A DNA stretch of 64,000 bases from Mesorhizobium plurifarium (GTDB lineage: Bacteria > Pseudomonadota > Alphaproteobacteria > Rhizobiales > Rhizobiaceae): assembly GCA_000824785.1 (NCBI GenBank), contig CCNB01000016.1:5843-69842 (forward strand), read 5' to 3'. The translations under genes were made by a program, and so were the position numbers. Numbering within the stretch: position 1 is the first letter of the stretch; the number at the start of each line of letters is the position of its first letter. This document shows positions 17,236 to 26,528 of the stretch, piece after piece. The notes beneath the pieces were generated by a model. It had not been told where the DNA came from, did no database searches, and saw only the letters and a program-made list of their open reading frames with translations.

Positions 17236-17559
17236 TCAGGCGAGAGCGCCGTTGATCCAGTGCGACAGCGCCGTCTTTGGCGCGGCGCCGACCTTCATGT
17301 CGGCCACTTCGCCGCCCTTGAAGATCATCAGCGTCGGGATCGAGCGCACGCCGTACTGCGCGGCAAGCTCCGGATTCTCGTCGATGTTGAGCTTGGCGAC
17401 CTTCACCTTCGAGCCGAGCTCCTTGGCGATCTCTTCCAGCGACGGGCCGATCATCTTGCAGGGACCGCACCATTCCGCCCAGAAATCCACCACGACCGGC
17501 TCCTTGGCGTTGAGCACATCGGCCTGGAAATTGCCATTGTCGACCTTGACGGTGGCCAT
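17236..17559 (-). CDS. trxA: thioredoxin 1
   Basis: 107 residues, canonical length. The active site is WAEWCGPCKM with Cys31 and Cys34, and the cis-proline segment is VRSIPTLMIFKGG. It is a cytoplasmic disulfide reductase fed by thioredoxin reductase. The ATG at 17559 is preceded by AAAGGATTT; the frame upstream of it is not thioredoxin-like. It lies 74 nt downstream of addA in the same direction and may be the last gene of the divL-tsaE-addB-addA operon, or have its own promoter. Confidence 0.96.
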   Translation of the reverse strand: MATVKVDNGNFQADVLNAKEPVVVDFWAEWCGPCKMIGPSLEEIAKELGSKVKVAKLNIDENPELAAQYGVRSIPTLMIFKGGEVADMKVGAAPKTALSHWINGALA

Positions 17560-17633
17560 GCTGAAATCCTTTCGAAAACTCGGGTTGCACCAAATGTGGT
17601 GGTTGTGGCGGCGATGTTCAAGCAGTTCTTGTG

Positions 17634-20600
17634 TCACGCTCCCGTGAGTCGGGCAAGGGCATCGTCCATCGCCTTGGCTGGCAGCTCGATCAGGCGCGGC
17701 GCCTCGGTGAAGAGCAGCGCCGCCGTCACCTCGCGGCCCGGATAGAGCGGCTGAAGCAGCGCGCGATAGAGCGCAAGCTGCAGCACATAGGCCGGCGGCA
17801 CCTCCGCCAGGTCCTTGGGGGCCGGCCGGTTGGTCTTGTAGTCGACGATCGACACTTTGTCCGGGGCGACAGCCAGCCGGTCGATCTTGCCGGAGATCGA
17901 GCGCAGCCTCCCCTTCACCTCGAGGCTGCCCATGATCGCGACTTCCGCGCGGGACGACGGCGAGAACAGTGCGCCGAAGCGGCCGTCGGACAGGATCGCA
18001 AGCGCCGCCTCGAGTGCTTTGCCGCGCTCACCGTCCGGCCAGCCGGCGCCGGCGCGCGCCAGGTAGCGCTCGGCCGCATCGTGCCTTTCCTCTTCCGCAA
18101 TGCCTGGCAGCATCTGCAGCAATTTGTGCAGGGCCAGGCCGCGCACCACCGCGAAGCCGGGCTCGGACTCGGCGTCGAGCACCGGCGAGCGCGTGTCGGG
18201 CACGGCTTCTTTCGCTTCCTCGATCAGCGCCGAGGCGCCGGAAGGCGAAAGCGGCCGCGGCAGCTCCTCATAGGGCGGCAATGGCCGGAACAGGGCGTCC
18301 GGCAGCGGCGCTGTGTGCTCGAACGGTCTTGCCTCGTCGACGCTGGTCAGCGCCACCGGCGGCAGTTTCGTCATGTGGAAGCGATGCACGGCCACCTCGG
18401 CCGTCGCCGGATGCCGCCGCTCGGAACTCTCTGGCGCTCCCACCAGCGCACGGCTGACGATCGAATGCCAGGTGCCGGTGCTGGGCTGCCGCTTGCCGTG
18501 ATAGCCGCAGACGATCAGCCGGTCCTCGGCACGCGTCATGCCGACATAGAGCAGCCGCCGGTATTCGTCGTCCGCCAGTTCGCGCGCCCGGATCGAAGCC
18601 GCCTTCGAGACGCCGTTGGCGACATCGCTGGCCGAGCGCCAAAGATAGCCCTTGCCCCTCCATTGCCCGCCTGAGCTTTCGAACGGCATCAGCCGCGGCA
18701 GATGCTGGTCGCTGAACGGCGCCGAGCCGCCATCGACCAGGAACACCACCGGGGCTTCGAGGCCCTTGGCGGCGTGCACGGTCATGACCCGCACCTCGTC
18801 GCGCGTCTGGTCCATCTCGCGTTTGATCTCGGGGCCGGCATTCTCCAGCGTCGACAGGAAGGATTCCAGCCCCGGCAGTCCAGTGCGTTCCTCGGCCAGG
18901 CAGAAGCTCAGGAACTCGTCGAGGATGTCGCCGGCTTCCGGTCCGAGCCGCGCCGTCATCTTGCGGCGCAACCCGTCGCGCGCCAGCAGGGCGGCGTAGA
19001 ATTCGAACACCGGCTTGAAGGCCACTTCGGTTGCCCAACCATCGAGCCGGCTAACCACAGCGGCGAGGGAAACATCTTCGGCAGCATGTTGCCTGAGCGA
19101 GGCGATCAGGGAGTGGCCCTTCGGCCTTTCACCGGCAAGCGCCAGCAACGTCTCCTCGGCGACCTCGAAGATCGGGCTGCGCAGCACGGCGGCCAAGGAC
19201 AGGTCGTCCTCCGGCTGGATCAGGAAATGCCCGAGCGCGATCAGGTCCTGCACGGCGATATGGCCGGGCAAGCTCAGCCGGTCGGCGCCGGCGACCGGGA
19301 TCTGCCGGTTCTTCAGGCTGCGCGACAGCGCATGGACGAAGCGGTCCCGTTTGCGCACCAGCACCAGGATGTCGCCGGCGGTCAGTTTTCGGCCTTTGCC
19401 TTCGATGACCTCGCCATTCCGCAACCAGTCCTGGATGGTCGTCGCCACATGCTCGGCGACGCGCACGGCGGGTGCGCTGGCGTGGTTGACCGGCAAGGTC
19501 CAGTCGTCGGGCTCCTCGACCATTTCGGCGCCGATCGAGGGCCATACCTCGACATAGCCCGGCGCGTCGGTGCGGATCGCCTTGTGGCTGAGCGGATCGG
19601 GATCGTGGCTGATGCCGCGCCTGACACCCGGCTCGGCGAAGACGCGGTCGACCGCGGCCAGCACGTCGTCGCTCGAGCGGAACGACCAGGTGAGCTTGAG
19701 ATTGGCGAAGGCGGCTTCGGCGTCGCGCACGCGCCCGGCGAACAACAGCCGGCTTTCGGCGAACGAGTCCGGCGCGGCGCCCTGGAAGGAATAGATCGAC
19801 TGCTTCTCGTCGCCCACGGCAAAGATCGTGCGCGTCACCGCCTCGCGCTGGCCGAGCCCGGCAAAGAACTCCTCCGTCAGCTTCTTCACCACCTCCCACT
19901 GGTCCGGGCTGGTGTCCTGCGCCTCGTCGAGCAGGATATGGTCGATGCCCTGGTCGAGCTTGAACTGCACCCATGGTCCGGCATCGGGCCGCGACAACAG
20001 GGCAACGGTGCGGGTGATGAGGTCGTTGAAGTCGAGGAAGCCCCGCCCGCGCTTCAACTGCTCGTAGCGCGTAATCAGCCAGCCGGCGACGGTCAGCGCC
20101 GCCGCTGTCCCTTCGACCATGCGGAACAGCGCCAGCCGGTCGGTCACGTCGAGGATCGCCTTGGCCGCCGCAAGGTAGCGTTCCGGCAGATCCGGCAGCC
20201 GGTCGACCAGCGCCTTCTTGAAGATCTTGGGCGGCTCATAGGGGTCGCCATCGGCCTTGAGGAAGGCCTTTGCCAAGAGCCGCAGCCGGCGGATCGGGTC
20301 GGCTTCGGCGAATGCGCCTCGTGCGTAAGGGACGACGTTGTTCAGCACCTGCCGCGCGTCGGCGGCTTCGGCGGCGTGCGCGAATTCGGCGAACTGGCCG
20401 GGGTCGAAGCCTGGCAGCGGCCAGAGCGACGCGGCGATGCCCTCGCCCGTCTGTCCCGGCCTGAAGCCGAATTCGGCGAACAGCGGCCGGAAGTCCCGCT
20501 CCTTGCCGAGCTTGGCGATGAAGTCGCGCAGTTCGTCGCGCTTGCCGGCGATCTCGCCAAGCAGCGAATCGAGACCGAACTCGCCGCCGCGCTCCAGCAC

Positions 20601-21146
20601 GGTGGCGAAGGCTTCCGCCAGCCCTTCGGCGCCGGCGCCTGCGCCCGAGATCATGTCGCGGCGGGCATCGCCGAACAGCGAGGCCTCCATCTGCGGATCG
20701 AGCATCTCGAAATGCGCCGGGATGTTGGCTTCGAGCGGGAACTGGTGCAACACGGATTCGCAGAAGGCGTGGATGGTCTGGATCTTCAGCCCGCCCGGCG
20801 TCTCGAGCGCCTCGGCGAACAATCGGCGCGCGCGCCGCATCATGTCGCGGTCGGCGCCGCGGCCGTCCAGCGCCGCGATCCTGACCGCCAGCTCCGCATC
20901 GGGCAGCGCCGTCCATTCCGACAGCGTCGAGAACACACGGTTCGACATGTTGGCGGCGGCAGCCCGCGTATAGGTCAGGCACAGGATCTTCGACGGATCG
21001 GTGCCGTTGAGCAGCAGCCGGATGACGCGCTGCGCCAAAACATGCGTCTTGCCCGAGCCGGCATTGGCCGACACCCAGGCGGAATAGGCGGGATCCGAGG
21101 CGCGCGCCTGGCTGGCGGCGGTGTCGGAGGGGATCGGATATTTCAT
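17634..21146 (-). CDS. addA: double-strand break repair helicase/nuclease AddA
   Basis: 1170 residues, UvrD/RecB-like. Walker A is NAGSGKTHV (28-36); motif II reads LLDEAQDTSPDQWE; motif V is VMTVHAAKGLEAPVV; motif VI is RRLLYVGMTRAEDRL. The C-terminal RecB-type nuclease has GKIDRLAV and IVDYKTNRPAP. With AddB it resects double-strand breaks and loads RecA, as RecBCD does in E. coli. The ATG at 21146 overlaps the addB stop codon (ATGA), so the two are coupled. The frame continues upstream through addB but that part is not AddA. Confidence 0.95.
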   Translation of the reverse strand: MKYPIPSDTAASQARASDPAYSAWVSANAGSGKTHVLAQRVIRLLLNGTDPSKILCLTYTRAAAANMSNRVFSTLSEWTALPDAELAVRIAALDGRGADRDMMRRARRLFAEALETPGGLKIQTIHAFCESVLHQFPLEANIPAHFEMLDPQMEASLFGDARRDMISGAGAGAEGLAEAFATVLERGGEFGLDSLLGEIAGKRDELRDFIAKLGKERDFRPLFAEFGFRPGQTGEGIAASLWPLPGFDPGQFAEFAHAAEAADARQVLNNVVPYARGAFAEADPIRRLRLLAKAFLKADGDPYEPPKIFKKALVDRLPDLPERYLAAAKAILDVTDRLALFRMVEGTAAALTVAGWLITRYEQLKRGRGFLDFNDLITRTVALLSRPDAGPWVQFKLDQGIDHILLDEAQDTSPDQWEVVKKLTEEFFAGLGQREAVTRTIFAVGDEKQSIYSFQGAAPDSFAESRLLFAGRVRDAEAAFANLKLTWSFRSSDDVLAAVDRVFAEPGVRRGISHDPDPLSHKAIRTDAPGYVEVWPSIGAEMVEEPDDWTLPVNHASAPAVRVAEHVATTIQDWLRNGEVIEGKGRKLTAGDILVLVRKRDRFVHALSRSLKNRQIPVAGADRLSLPGHIAVQDLIALGHFLIQPEDDLSLAAVLRSPIFEVAEETLLALAGERPKGHSLIASLRQHAAEDVSLAAVVSRLDGWATEVAFKPVFEFYAALLARDGLRRKMTARLGPEAGDILDEFLSFCLAEERTGLPGLESFLSTLENAGPEIKREMDQTRDEVRVMTVHAAKGLEAPVVFLVDGGSAPFSDQHLPRLMPFESSGGQWRGKGYLWRSASDVANGVSKAASIRARELADDEYRRLLYVGMTRAEDRLIVCGYHGKRQPSTGTWHSIVSRALVGAPESSERRHPATAEVAVHRFHMTKLPPVALTSVDEARPFEHTAPLPDALFRPLPPYEELPRPLSPSGASALIEEAKEAVPDTRSPVLDAESEPGFAVVRGLALHKLLQMLPGIAEEERHDAAERYLARAGAGWPDGERGKALEAALAILSDGRFGALFSPSSRAEVAIMGSLEVKGRLRSISGKIDRLAVAPDKVSIVDYKTNRPAPKDLAEVPPAYVLQLALYRALLQPLYPGREVTAALLFTEAPRLIELPAKAMDDALARLTGA

Positions 21147-24100
21147 CCTTCCGCCTCGTCCTCGCTGGCGCCGCCCGCCGACCATTCCAGCACACGCGCC
21201 AGATGGTCGTAATCGCCGTCGGCCTCGCCCTCGCGGAAGGGAAGGGCGCGCGACAGATAGCCGGTGGTCGGGTCGGCATAATGGAACAGCAGCCGCTCCA
21301 GCCGCGCCCAGGCTTCCTCGGAGAGATCGTTGGCGGTGCGGGGCTTGCGGTTGTATTCGAGGATCGATTCCTCGAACACCTCGCCGTTCGGCTTCAGCCG
21401 CACGAAGGCAAGCTGCGAGGGCTCGCGGATGCCGAGTTCCTTGAAGGCGCCGCGCCTGAGCAAGGCGCCCTCCAAAGCCAATTGCGGCGACAAGAGCGTG
21501 TGCGCCTGCGCTTTCGAGGGAGAGGAGCCGGTCTTGTAGTCGAGGATATCGGCCATGCCGCCGGCAAGCAGGTCGACGCGGTCGGCATAGCCGGAGAGCG
21601 TCACGCCGGTGCGGCCGACCACCGTCTTCTCGGCGCGCTCCTCGGCATAGCGCCTCGCGACCGCATCGGCGCGGGTATGCTCCCATTCGATGATGTTTTC
21701 GGCGAGCTTTTCGAAACGCGGCCACCAGATAGCCTCGATATCCGGCGGAAGCTGTGCCTCGGCAAAGCAAGCGCGGCCGGCTTCGATGAGGCTTGCCAAG
21801 GCATTCGGCGCCTTTGGGTCGTCGACCCGCCGCGAGAACAGATGCAGGATCTCGTGGAACAGCGTGCCGCGTTCGGCCGCGCCCGGATCGCGGATCAAAG
21901 GTTCGAGCGGCGAGAGCCCGAGGATGCGCCGCGCATAGACCGCGTAGGGGTCGCGGCGCAAAGTCTCGATCTCGGTGACCGAGAAATGCAGCGGGCGCAT
22001 GCTGAGCGGCGGCTTGGGCTGCGGGCGAGGGGCAAAATCCTTCTTCTCGCCGGCATCGAGCGCCCGCGCCCAGCCAAGCAGCGCGTCGCCGCGGCCGCGC
22101 AGGGCCGCCGCCGGTTCCTTGCCGATGAAGGTCAGGATGCGCTGCAGCCAGCGCGACGGCACCGCCGGCGCATCGCCTGAGCGCGCCGAGCGCGTCAGTA
22201 CGACCTCTTTCGTGCCCATCGCCATCTGGAAATCATGCGCGGCAAGGCCGATGCGCCGCTCCGGCGGCTCGAGGTCGATGCCGGTCTTCATCAGCCGCGA
22301 CATGAAGCGGTCGCTCTCGGGTTTGCGCGGCCAGACCCCTTCATTGAGCCCGCCGATGACCAGCATATCGACATTCTGCAATCGGGCTTCCAGCGCGCCC
22401 CAGATGGCGATATTGCGGTCGGTGCCTTGCGCCGGCTTCACCGTCTCCGGCGCGATCAGCGCCTCCATCACGTCGGGCCATTCCGAAGCGGCGAAGGTAA
22501 AGGGCGATGACGCCGCCACCAGTCCGCGCAGCAGCTCGGCGAGCTTTTCGCCGGCGTCTCCGGCATAGAGCTCGGCCAGGCTGTCATCGGGCGCGCGGCC
22601 CAGATCCTCCAGCGCAGCAACGCTGGCGCGCGTCAGCGTTGCGATGTCGGCGTTCTTCTCGTCGCGCATCGCAGTGAGGCGCAGGAGCGCGCTTGTAAGG
22701 CGGCTAAGCATGCCCTGTGCCTGCTCGATGCCACGTACGGTGAGACGCGAAAACCAGAAAGGCTGGCGGGTGTCGCCGCTCAGCTCCGCGAGCCGCGTCT
22801 CGAAAAGCGCGCCGAGCGATGCGACGTCGGGCCGGCCCGTGCCGCCGCGCAGCGCCACCAGCTCGACCAGTTCGGCCGCCTTGCGCACGGCCTGGCGCTC
22901 GAGGCCGAGCCCCAGCAGCGGATGCTTGAGCAAGGCGAGAAGACCGACCGGATCGCCGGGCCGGAACGCCGCATTCAGCGCCAGCCTCAGCAGGCTGGCG
23001 GCCGGCGTGTTGAGGAGTGGCGCGCCGCCGGAATCGTCGGCGACGACGCCGAAACGCAGAAGCTCGGCCGAGACCCGCCGCGCCAGCGCGCGGTCGCCGG
23101 TGACGAGCGCTGCGCGCTTGCCTGGAGCCTCCACAGCGCGCTTCAGCGCGATGGCGATGGCCGCCGCCTCGTCGCGCTCGTTCGCCGCCTCCACCAGTGT
23201 CACGCCGGCAAGCGCCTGTTCGATGTCATGGGCCGAAAAGCGCGGCCGCGTCTCGGTCCAGTGTTCGGTGGTTTCGGCCGGCCGCAGCGCCTCGCCGACA
23301 AGGGCCGCGCGCAGTGCGAGCGGCGGCGGCGCCGCGACGACGTCTTCGACGTCCCGGCGCGCAACGCCGATGCCGCCGATCAGCTTGGCGAGGCCGTATT
23401 GCGGGTGGCCGAGCGTTGCCGGCCGCGCGCCGGGCGCCGTGATCGCCGCGAAGGATGCATCGTCCAGCTCGCGGTCGAGCCCGGGCAGCACGACCGCGCC
23501 ATTGGGCAGGCCGGCGATCACCGCAAGCAGTTCGGCGGTGGCGGGGATCGAGCCGGTCGAACCGGCGGCGATCACCGGCCCAGCCGGCGTATTGCGCTTC
23601 AGCCGCGCCGCTTCCAGCCGGATCAGCGCGCTGCGATGCGCGGCCGGGTTGGAGCGGTCGCGCTCCTTGAGCAGTTCCGGCCAGTTGTCGGTGACGATGC
23701 CGAGGAAGTCGAGCGTCACCTGCCACCAGCCGGCAAGATTGCCGGTGACCAGCGTCGCTAGCTTCGCCCAGTCCGTGCCTTCGGTCTCGATCTCGTCCAT
23801 CAGCCGCGCGAGGTCGCGCGCCAGCCAGATGGCGTCGGCGGCCGAGGTCGGCACGACGAATTCCTCGTTGAACCGCTCCCTGACATGCGCCGGCAGGCTT
23901 TCCTTCCAGGCGCGCACCAGCGGCGCCAGCAAAAGCAGCCGCTCCTGCGCGGCGATCGGCGGGGCGAGGTCTATTGCCGGCGCCGCTTTCGCGTCGAAGG
24001 CCGCCTCGTCCTCGTCGAACTCGCCGAGCGGGCGCACCGTCGGCAGGATGGCGGAGCGTTTCCCCCCTCCCAAGTCGGAAAGCATTTCGACGAAGGCGCC

Positions 24101-24277
24101 GCGCAGGGCCCGCGCGGCGCGGCGCGTCGGCACATAGATGGTGGCGTCGGCCAGCGCCAGCGGCTCGCCGTCGAAGCGGAAGCCGGGGATCAGGCGTCCG
24201 TCGAGCAACGCTCCGGCCAGCGTCAGCAGGAACGGCGCTCCGGGCGGGATGGAAAGGACGCGGCGCGGGCCGCTCAT
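21143..24277 (-). CDS. addB: double-strand break repair protein AddB
   Basis: 1044 residues of the alphaproteobacterial AddB type. The N-terminal part has IYVPTRRAARALRGAF, a degenerate helicase-like domain, and LVIGGLNEGVWPRKPESDRFMSR in the middle. The C-terminal nuclease carries GYADRVDLLAGGMADILDYKTGSSP, with the catalytic Asp-x-Lys triad pattern. It is the AddA partner that recognises Chi-like sites and cuts the second strand. The ATG at 24277 overlaps the stop of the preceding nucleotidyltransferase gene by 4 nt and begins the conserved domain. Confidence 0.94.
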   Translation of the reverse strand: MSGPRRVLSIPPGAPFLLTLAGALLDGRLIPGFRFDGEPLALADATIYVPTRRAARALRGAFVEMLSDLGGGKRSAILPTVRPLGEFDEDEAAFDAKAAPAIDLAPPIAAQERLLLLAPLVRAWKESLPAHVRERFNEEFVVPTSAADAIWLARDLARLMDEIETEGTDWAKLATLVTGNLAGWWQVTLDFLGIVTDNWPELLKERDRSNPAAHRSALIRLEAARLKRNTPAGPVIAAGSTGSIPATAELLAVIAGLPNGAVVLPGLDRELDDASFAAITAPGARPATLGHPQYGLAKLIGGIGVARRDVEDVVAAPPPLALRAALVGEALRPAETTEHWTETRPRFSAHDIEQALAGVTLVEAANERDEAAAIAIALKRAVEAPGKRAALVTGDRALARRVSAELLRFGVVADDSGGAPLLNTPAASLLRLALNAAFRPGDPVGLLALLKHPLLGLGLERQAVRKAAELVELVALRGGTGRPDVASLGALFETRLAELSGDTRQPFWFSRLTVRGIEQAQGMLSRLTSALLRLTAMRDEKNADIATLTRASVAALEDLGRAPDDSLAELYAGDAGEKLAELLRGLVAASSPFTFAASEWPDVMEALIAPETVKPAQGTDRNIAIWGALEARLQNVDMLVIGGLNEGVWPRKPESDRFMSRLMKTGIDLEPPERRIGLAAHDFQMAMGTKEVVLTRSARSGDAPAVPSRWLQRILTFIGKEPAAALRGRGDALLGWARALDAGEKKDFAPRPQPKPPLSMRPLHFSVTEIETLRRDPYAVYARRILGLSPLEPLIRDPGAAERGTLFHEILHLFSRRVDDPKAPNALASLIEAGRACFAEAQLPPDIEAIWWPRFEKLAENIIEWEHTRADAVARRYAEERAEKTVVGRTGVTLSGYADRVDLLAGGMADILDYKTGSSPSKAQAHTLLSPQLALEGALLRRGAFKELGIREPSQLAFVRLKPNGEVFEESILEYNRKPRTANDLSEEAWARLERLLFHYADPTTGYLSRALPFREGEADGDYDHLARVLEWSAGGASEDEAEG

Positions 24278-25011
24278 ATCGCTTTCGCTAAGGCGCCGGC
24301 CACAGCCGCCTCGGCGGCTGGAATGGCGTCGGGCGTGCCGACGGTGATCCAGCGTCCGTGCATCTTCATGCCGAACAGGCGCCCGGCGGCGATCGCCTTG
24401 TCGAAATAGACATTGAGCGAATGCGAGCCGGCGGGCGCGTCCTTGAAGATGTGCGGATGGATGATTGCCGCGCCGGCATAGATCAGGCCGGCCGGATCGC
24501 CCTTCGAGCGTCGTAGGGCTCCATCGGGGGCAACCAGGAAATCGGTGCCGACGCAATGCCCGGTCGCTGAGTCGAGATCGGTAAGCATCAGCAGAATATC
24601 CATTCTGGCGGCGTCCCATGCAAGGGCAAGGCGCTCGAGGCTGGGTTCGCCTTTGTCGATCCAGAAGGTGTCGGCATTGATGATGTAGAACGGTTCGTTG
24701 CCCAGAAGCGGCAGCGCCTTGACGATGCCGCCCGCCGATTCCAGCAGCGCCTCGCGTTCGTCGGAGATGACGATCCTCGGCGCGCGCCTATGGGCGACAT
24801 GGGCGACGATCTGCTCGGGCAGGTAGTGCACGTTGACGACAGCCCTGGCGACGCCGGCCGCCTCCAGGCTGTCCAGCCCCCAGTCGAGCAGGGTCTTGCC
24901 GGCGATCTTCACCAGCGGCTTGGGCATCGTGTCGGTGATCGGCCGCATGCGCTTGCCCAGCCCGGCCGCCAGCACCATCGCGGTCTTCGGCGTCATGGTT
25001 GGGGGCTTCAT
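24274..25011 (-). CDS. murU: MurU-like nucleotidyltransferase
   Basis: 245 residues, nucleotidyltransferase fold. The N-terminal signature VLAAGLGKRMRPITDTMPKPLVKIAGKTLLDW contains the nucleotide-binding GxGxRM and the PKPL motif; YIINADTFW carries the metal Asp. In Pseudomonas, MurU makes UDP-MurNAc from MurNAc-1-phosphate after AmgK phosphorylates MurNAc. The gene lies immediately downstream of an AmgK-like kinase domain (4-nt ATGA overlap), which supports that role over other NDP-sugar synthases. Function is inferred from pairing plus family, not from substrate residues. Confidence 0.75.
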   Translation of the reverse strand: MKPPTMTPKTAMVLAAGLGKRMRPITDTMPKPLVKIAGKTLLDWGLDSLEAAGVARAVVNVHYLPEQIVAHVAHRRAPRIVISDEREALLESAGGIVKALPLLGNEPFYIINADTFWIDKGEPSLERLALAWDAARMDILLMLTDLDSATGHCVGTDFLVAPDGALRRSKGDPAGLIYAGAAIIHPHIFKDAPAGSHSLNVYFDKAIAAGRLFGMKMHGRWITVGTPDAIPAAEAAVAGALAKAI

Positions 25012-26519
25012 GGGACCCGTTCCTCGAGCAGGCCATGGGCCATGTAGAATTCCTTCAGGCCGGCCAGCGCCGGATGCGCCAGCGACCGCCTCAGATAATC
25101 GCGGATGCGCGGCAGGTGTTTCAGATAGTAGGGCTTGCCGTCGCGCTTTTCGAGCCGCACGAAGATGCCGAGGATCTTCGAATTGCGCTGCGCCGCCATG
25201 ATCGCATAGGCCTCGGTGAAGCCGGCCTCGTCGAAGGCGCCGGCGGCGCGCCTGGCCGCGACATAGGCAGCAACCGTCCGCCGCTCGATCTCAGGCGAGA
25301 CGGTGACACGCGCATCCATCGCGAGCGAGGCGACGTCATAGGCGGCCGGGCCGATCAGCGCATCCTGAACGTCGACGATGCCGAGCCGATCCAAGCCGGA
25401 GCGCTCCGCGCGCCAGATGATGTTGGGCGAATGGAAGTCGCGCAGCATCAGCGTGTATTCGCTGCTTGCGAGGCGGTCGAGAAGGGCATTCCACACCTGG
25501 TGATAGCCCGCCCGCAATGCGTCGTTTGCCGGCTCGCCGGTGATCCACGGCACATACCAGTCGACCAGAAGATCGGCCTCGATCAGCATGGCGTCCCGAT
25601 CGAAAAGCGGCACGTCGTGGACCACGCCGGGCGCCGCTTCCATGTGATCGGGCCAGGCCTTGCCATGCATCATGGCCAGCAGCTCCGCCGCCGCTTCGTA
25701 GCGTTTCGCGATGGGCTGGCCGTCGGTGCTCAAAAAGCCTTCCGATCCGAGATGCTCCAGCAGCAGAAAACCCTGGTCGAGGTCCTGGGCGTGGATCGCC
25801 GGCACGCTGACACCGTTTGCGAGCAATGCCCTGTCGATGGCGACGAAGGCGCTGACGGATTGCGCCGTGTGGGCGATCACCGCATAGGGCTTGCCGTTGC
25901 GCACCGGCGGCCCGAGCACGAGGCGCGGCGAGTTCATCAGCACGCGCGGCTCCTGGCCCGGTAGCGAGACGATCTCATAGGAGCGCGCGGAGGCGTCGCC
26001 GACGAAATGGCGGCGGCCGGCGTCGCCCCAGCCGGCAATGGCCAGGAAATCGCGCATGGCCAGCGATCGCGCCACGCGGTCATAGACCGGTCCCTGCCCG
26101 GAAAGCCGCGCTACACGGGCTTCGCCGTGTTCGGCAAGCTCGACCCACAGCGCGTTTGCCGGCAAACGATCTCCCGCCCGTTCCGGCCATTCGATGAGCG
26201 CCGCGCCTTGGCTGAGCGCATCGTCGAGGCCGAGCTCGTCGAGCTCGTCCGGCGCGGAGAGACGGTAGAGGTCGAAATGATGCACCGGAACGCGCGTCTC
26301 GTAGCTCTGCACCAGCGTGAAGGTCGGGCTCGGCACTTCGAGGCCGGCATCGTCTGCAAGCGCGCGGATCAGCGCGCGCGCGAGCGTCGACTTGCCGGCG
26401 CCGAGATCGCCTCTCAGCGCGATTGCGTCGCCGGCGCGCAGCGCCATGGCGAGGTCTTCGCCAAGCCTTGCCGTTGCCGCCTCGTCGGCGAGAAAACGCT
26501 CCAGCACCATCCCTGTCAT
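25008..26519 (-). CDS. tsaE: TsaE fused to an AmgK-like sugar kinase
   Basis: 503 residues. Residues 1-150 are TsaE: LRGDLGAGKSTLARALIRAL (Walker A 37-44), SPTFTLVQSYE, and HHFDLYRL...DELGLDDAL. TsaE is the ATPase needed for t6A37 modification of tRNAs reading ANN codons. Residues about 165-503 are an aminoglycoside phosphotransferase-like kinase with LMLRDFHSPNIIW (catalytic Asp) and IVDVQDALIGPAAYDVA. That half matches the AmgK type, which phosphorylates MurNAc or GlcNAc at the anomeric position. The fusion is known in rhizobia. The start is 9 nt after divL and the end overlaps the murU-like gene. Confidence 0.88.
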   Translation of the reverse strand: MTGMVLERFLADEAATARLGEDLAMALRAGDAIALRGDLGAGKSTLARALIRALADDAGLEVPSPTFTLVQSYETRVPVHHFDLYRLSAPDELDELGLDDALSQGAALIEWPERAGDRLPANALWVELAEHGEARVARLSGQGPVYDRVARSLAMRDFLAIAGWGDAGRRHFVGDASARSYEIVSLPGQEPRVLMNSPRLVLGPPVRNGKPYAVIAHTAQSVSAFVAIDRALLANGVSVPAIHAQDLDQGFLLLEHLGSEGFLSTDGQPIAKRYEAAAELLAMMHGKAWPDHMEAAPGVVHDVPLFDRDAMLIEADLLVDWYVPWITGEPANDALRAGYHQVWNALLDRLASSEYTLMLRDFHSPNIIWRAERSGLDRLGIVDVQDALIGPAAYDVASLAMDARVTVSPEIERRTVAAYVAARRAAGAFDEAGFTEAYAIMAAQRNSKILGIFVRLEKRDGKPYYLKHLPRIRDYLRRSLAHPALAGLKEFYMAHGLLEERVP

Positions 26520-26528
26520 ATAGGCGCG

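Noticed and set aside
18702..21212. An 836-codon plus-strand frame opposite addA
   Set aside because: Low-complexity translation without domains; addA on the minus strand has all helicase motifs.
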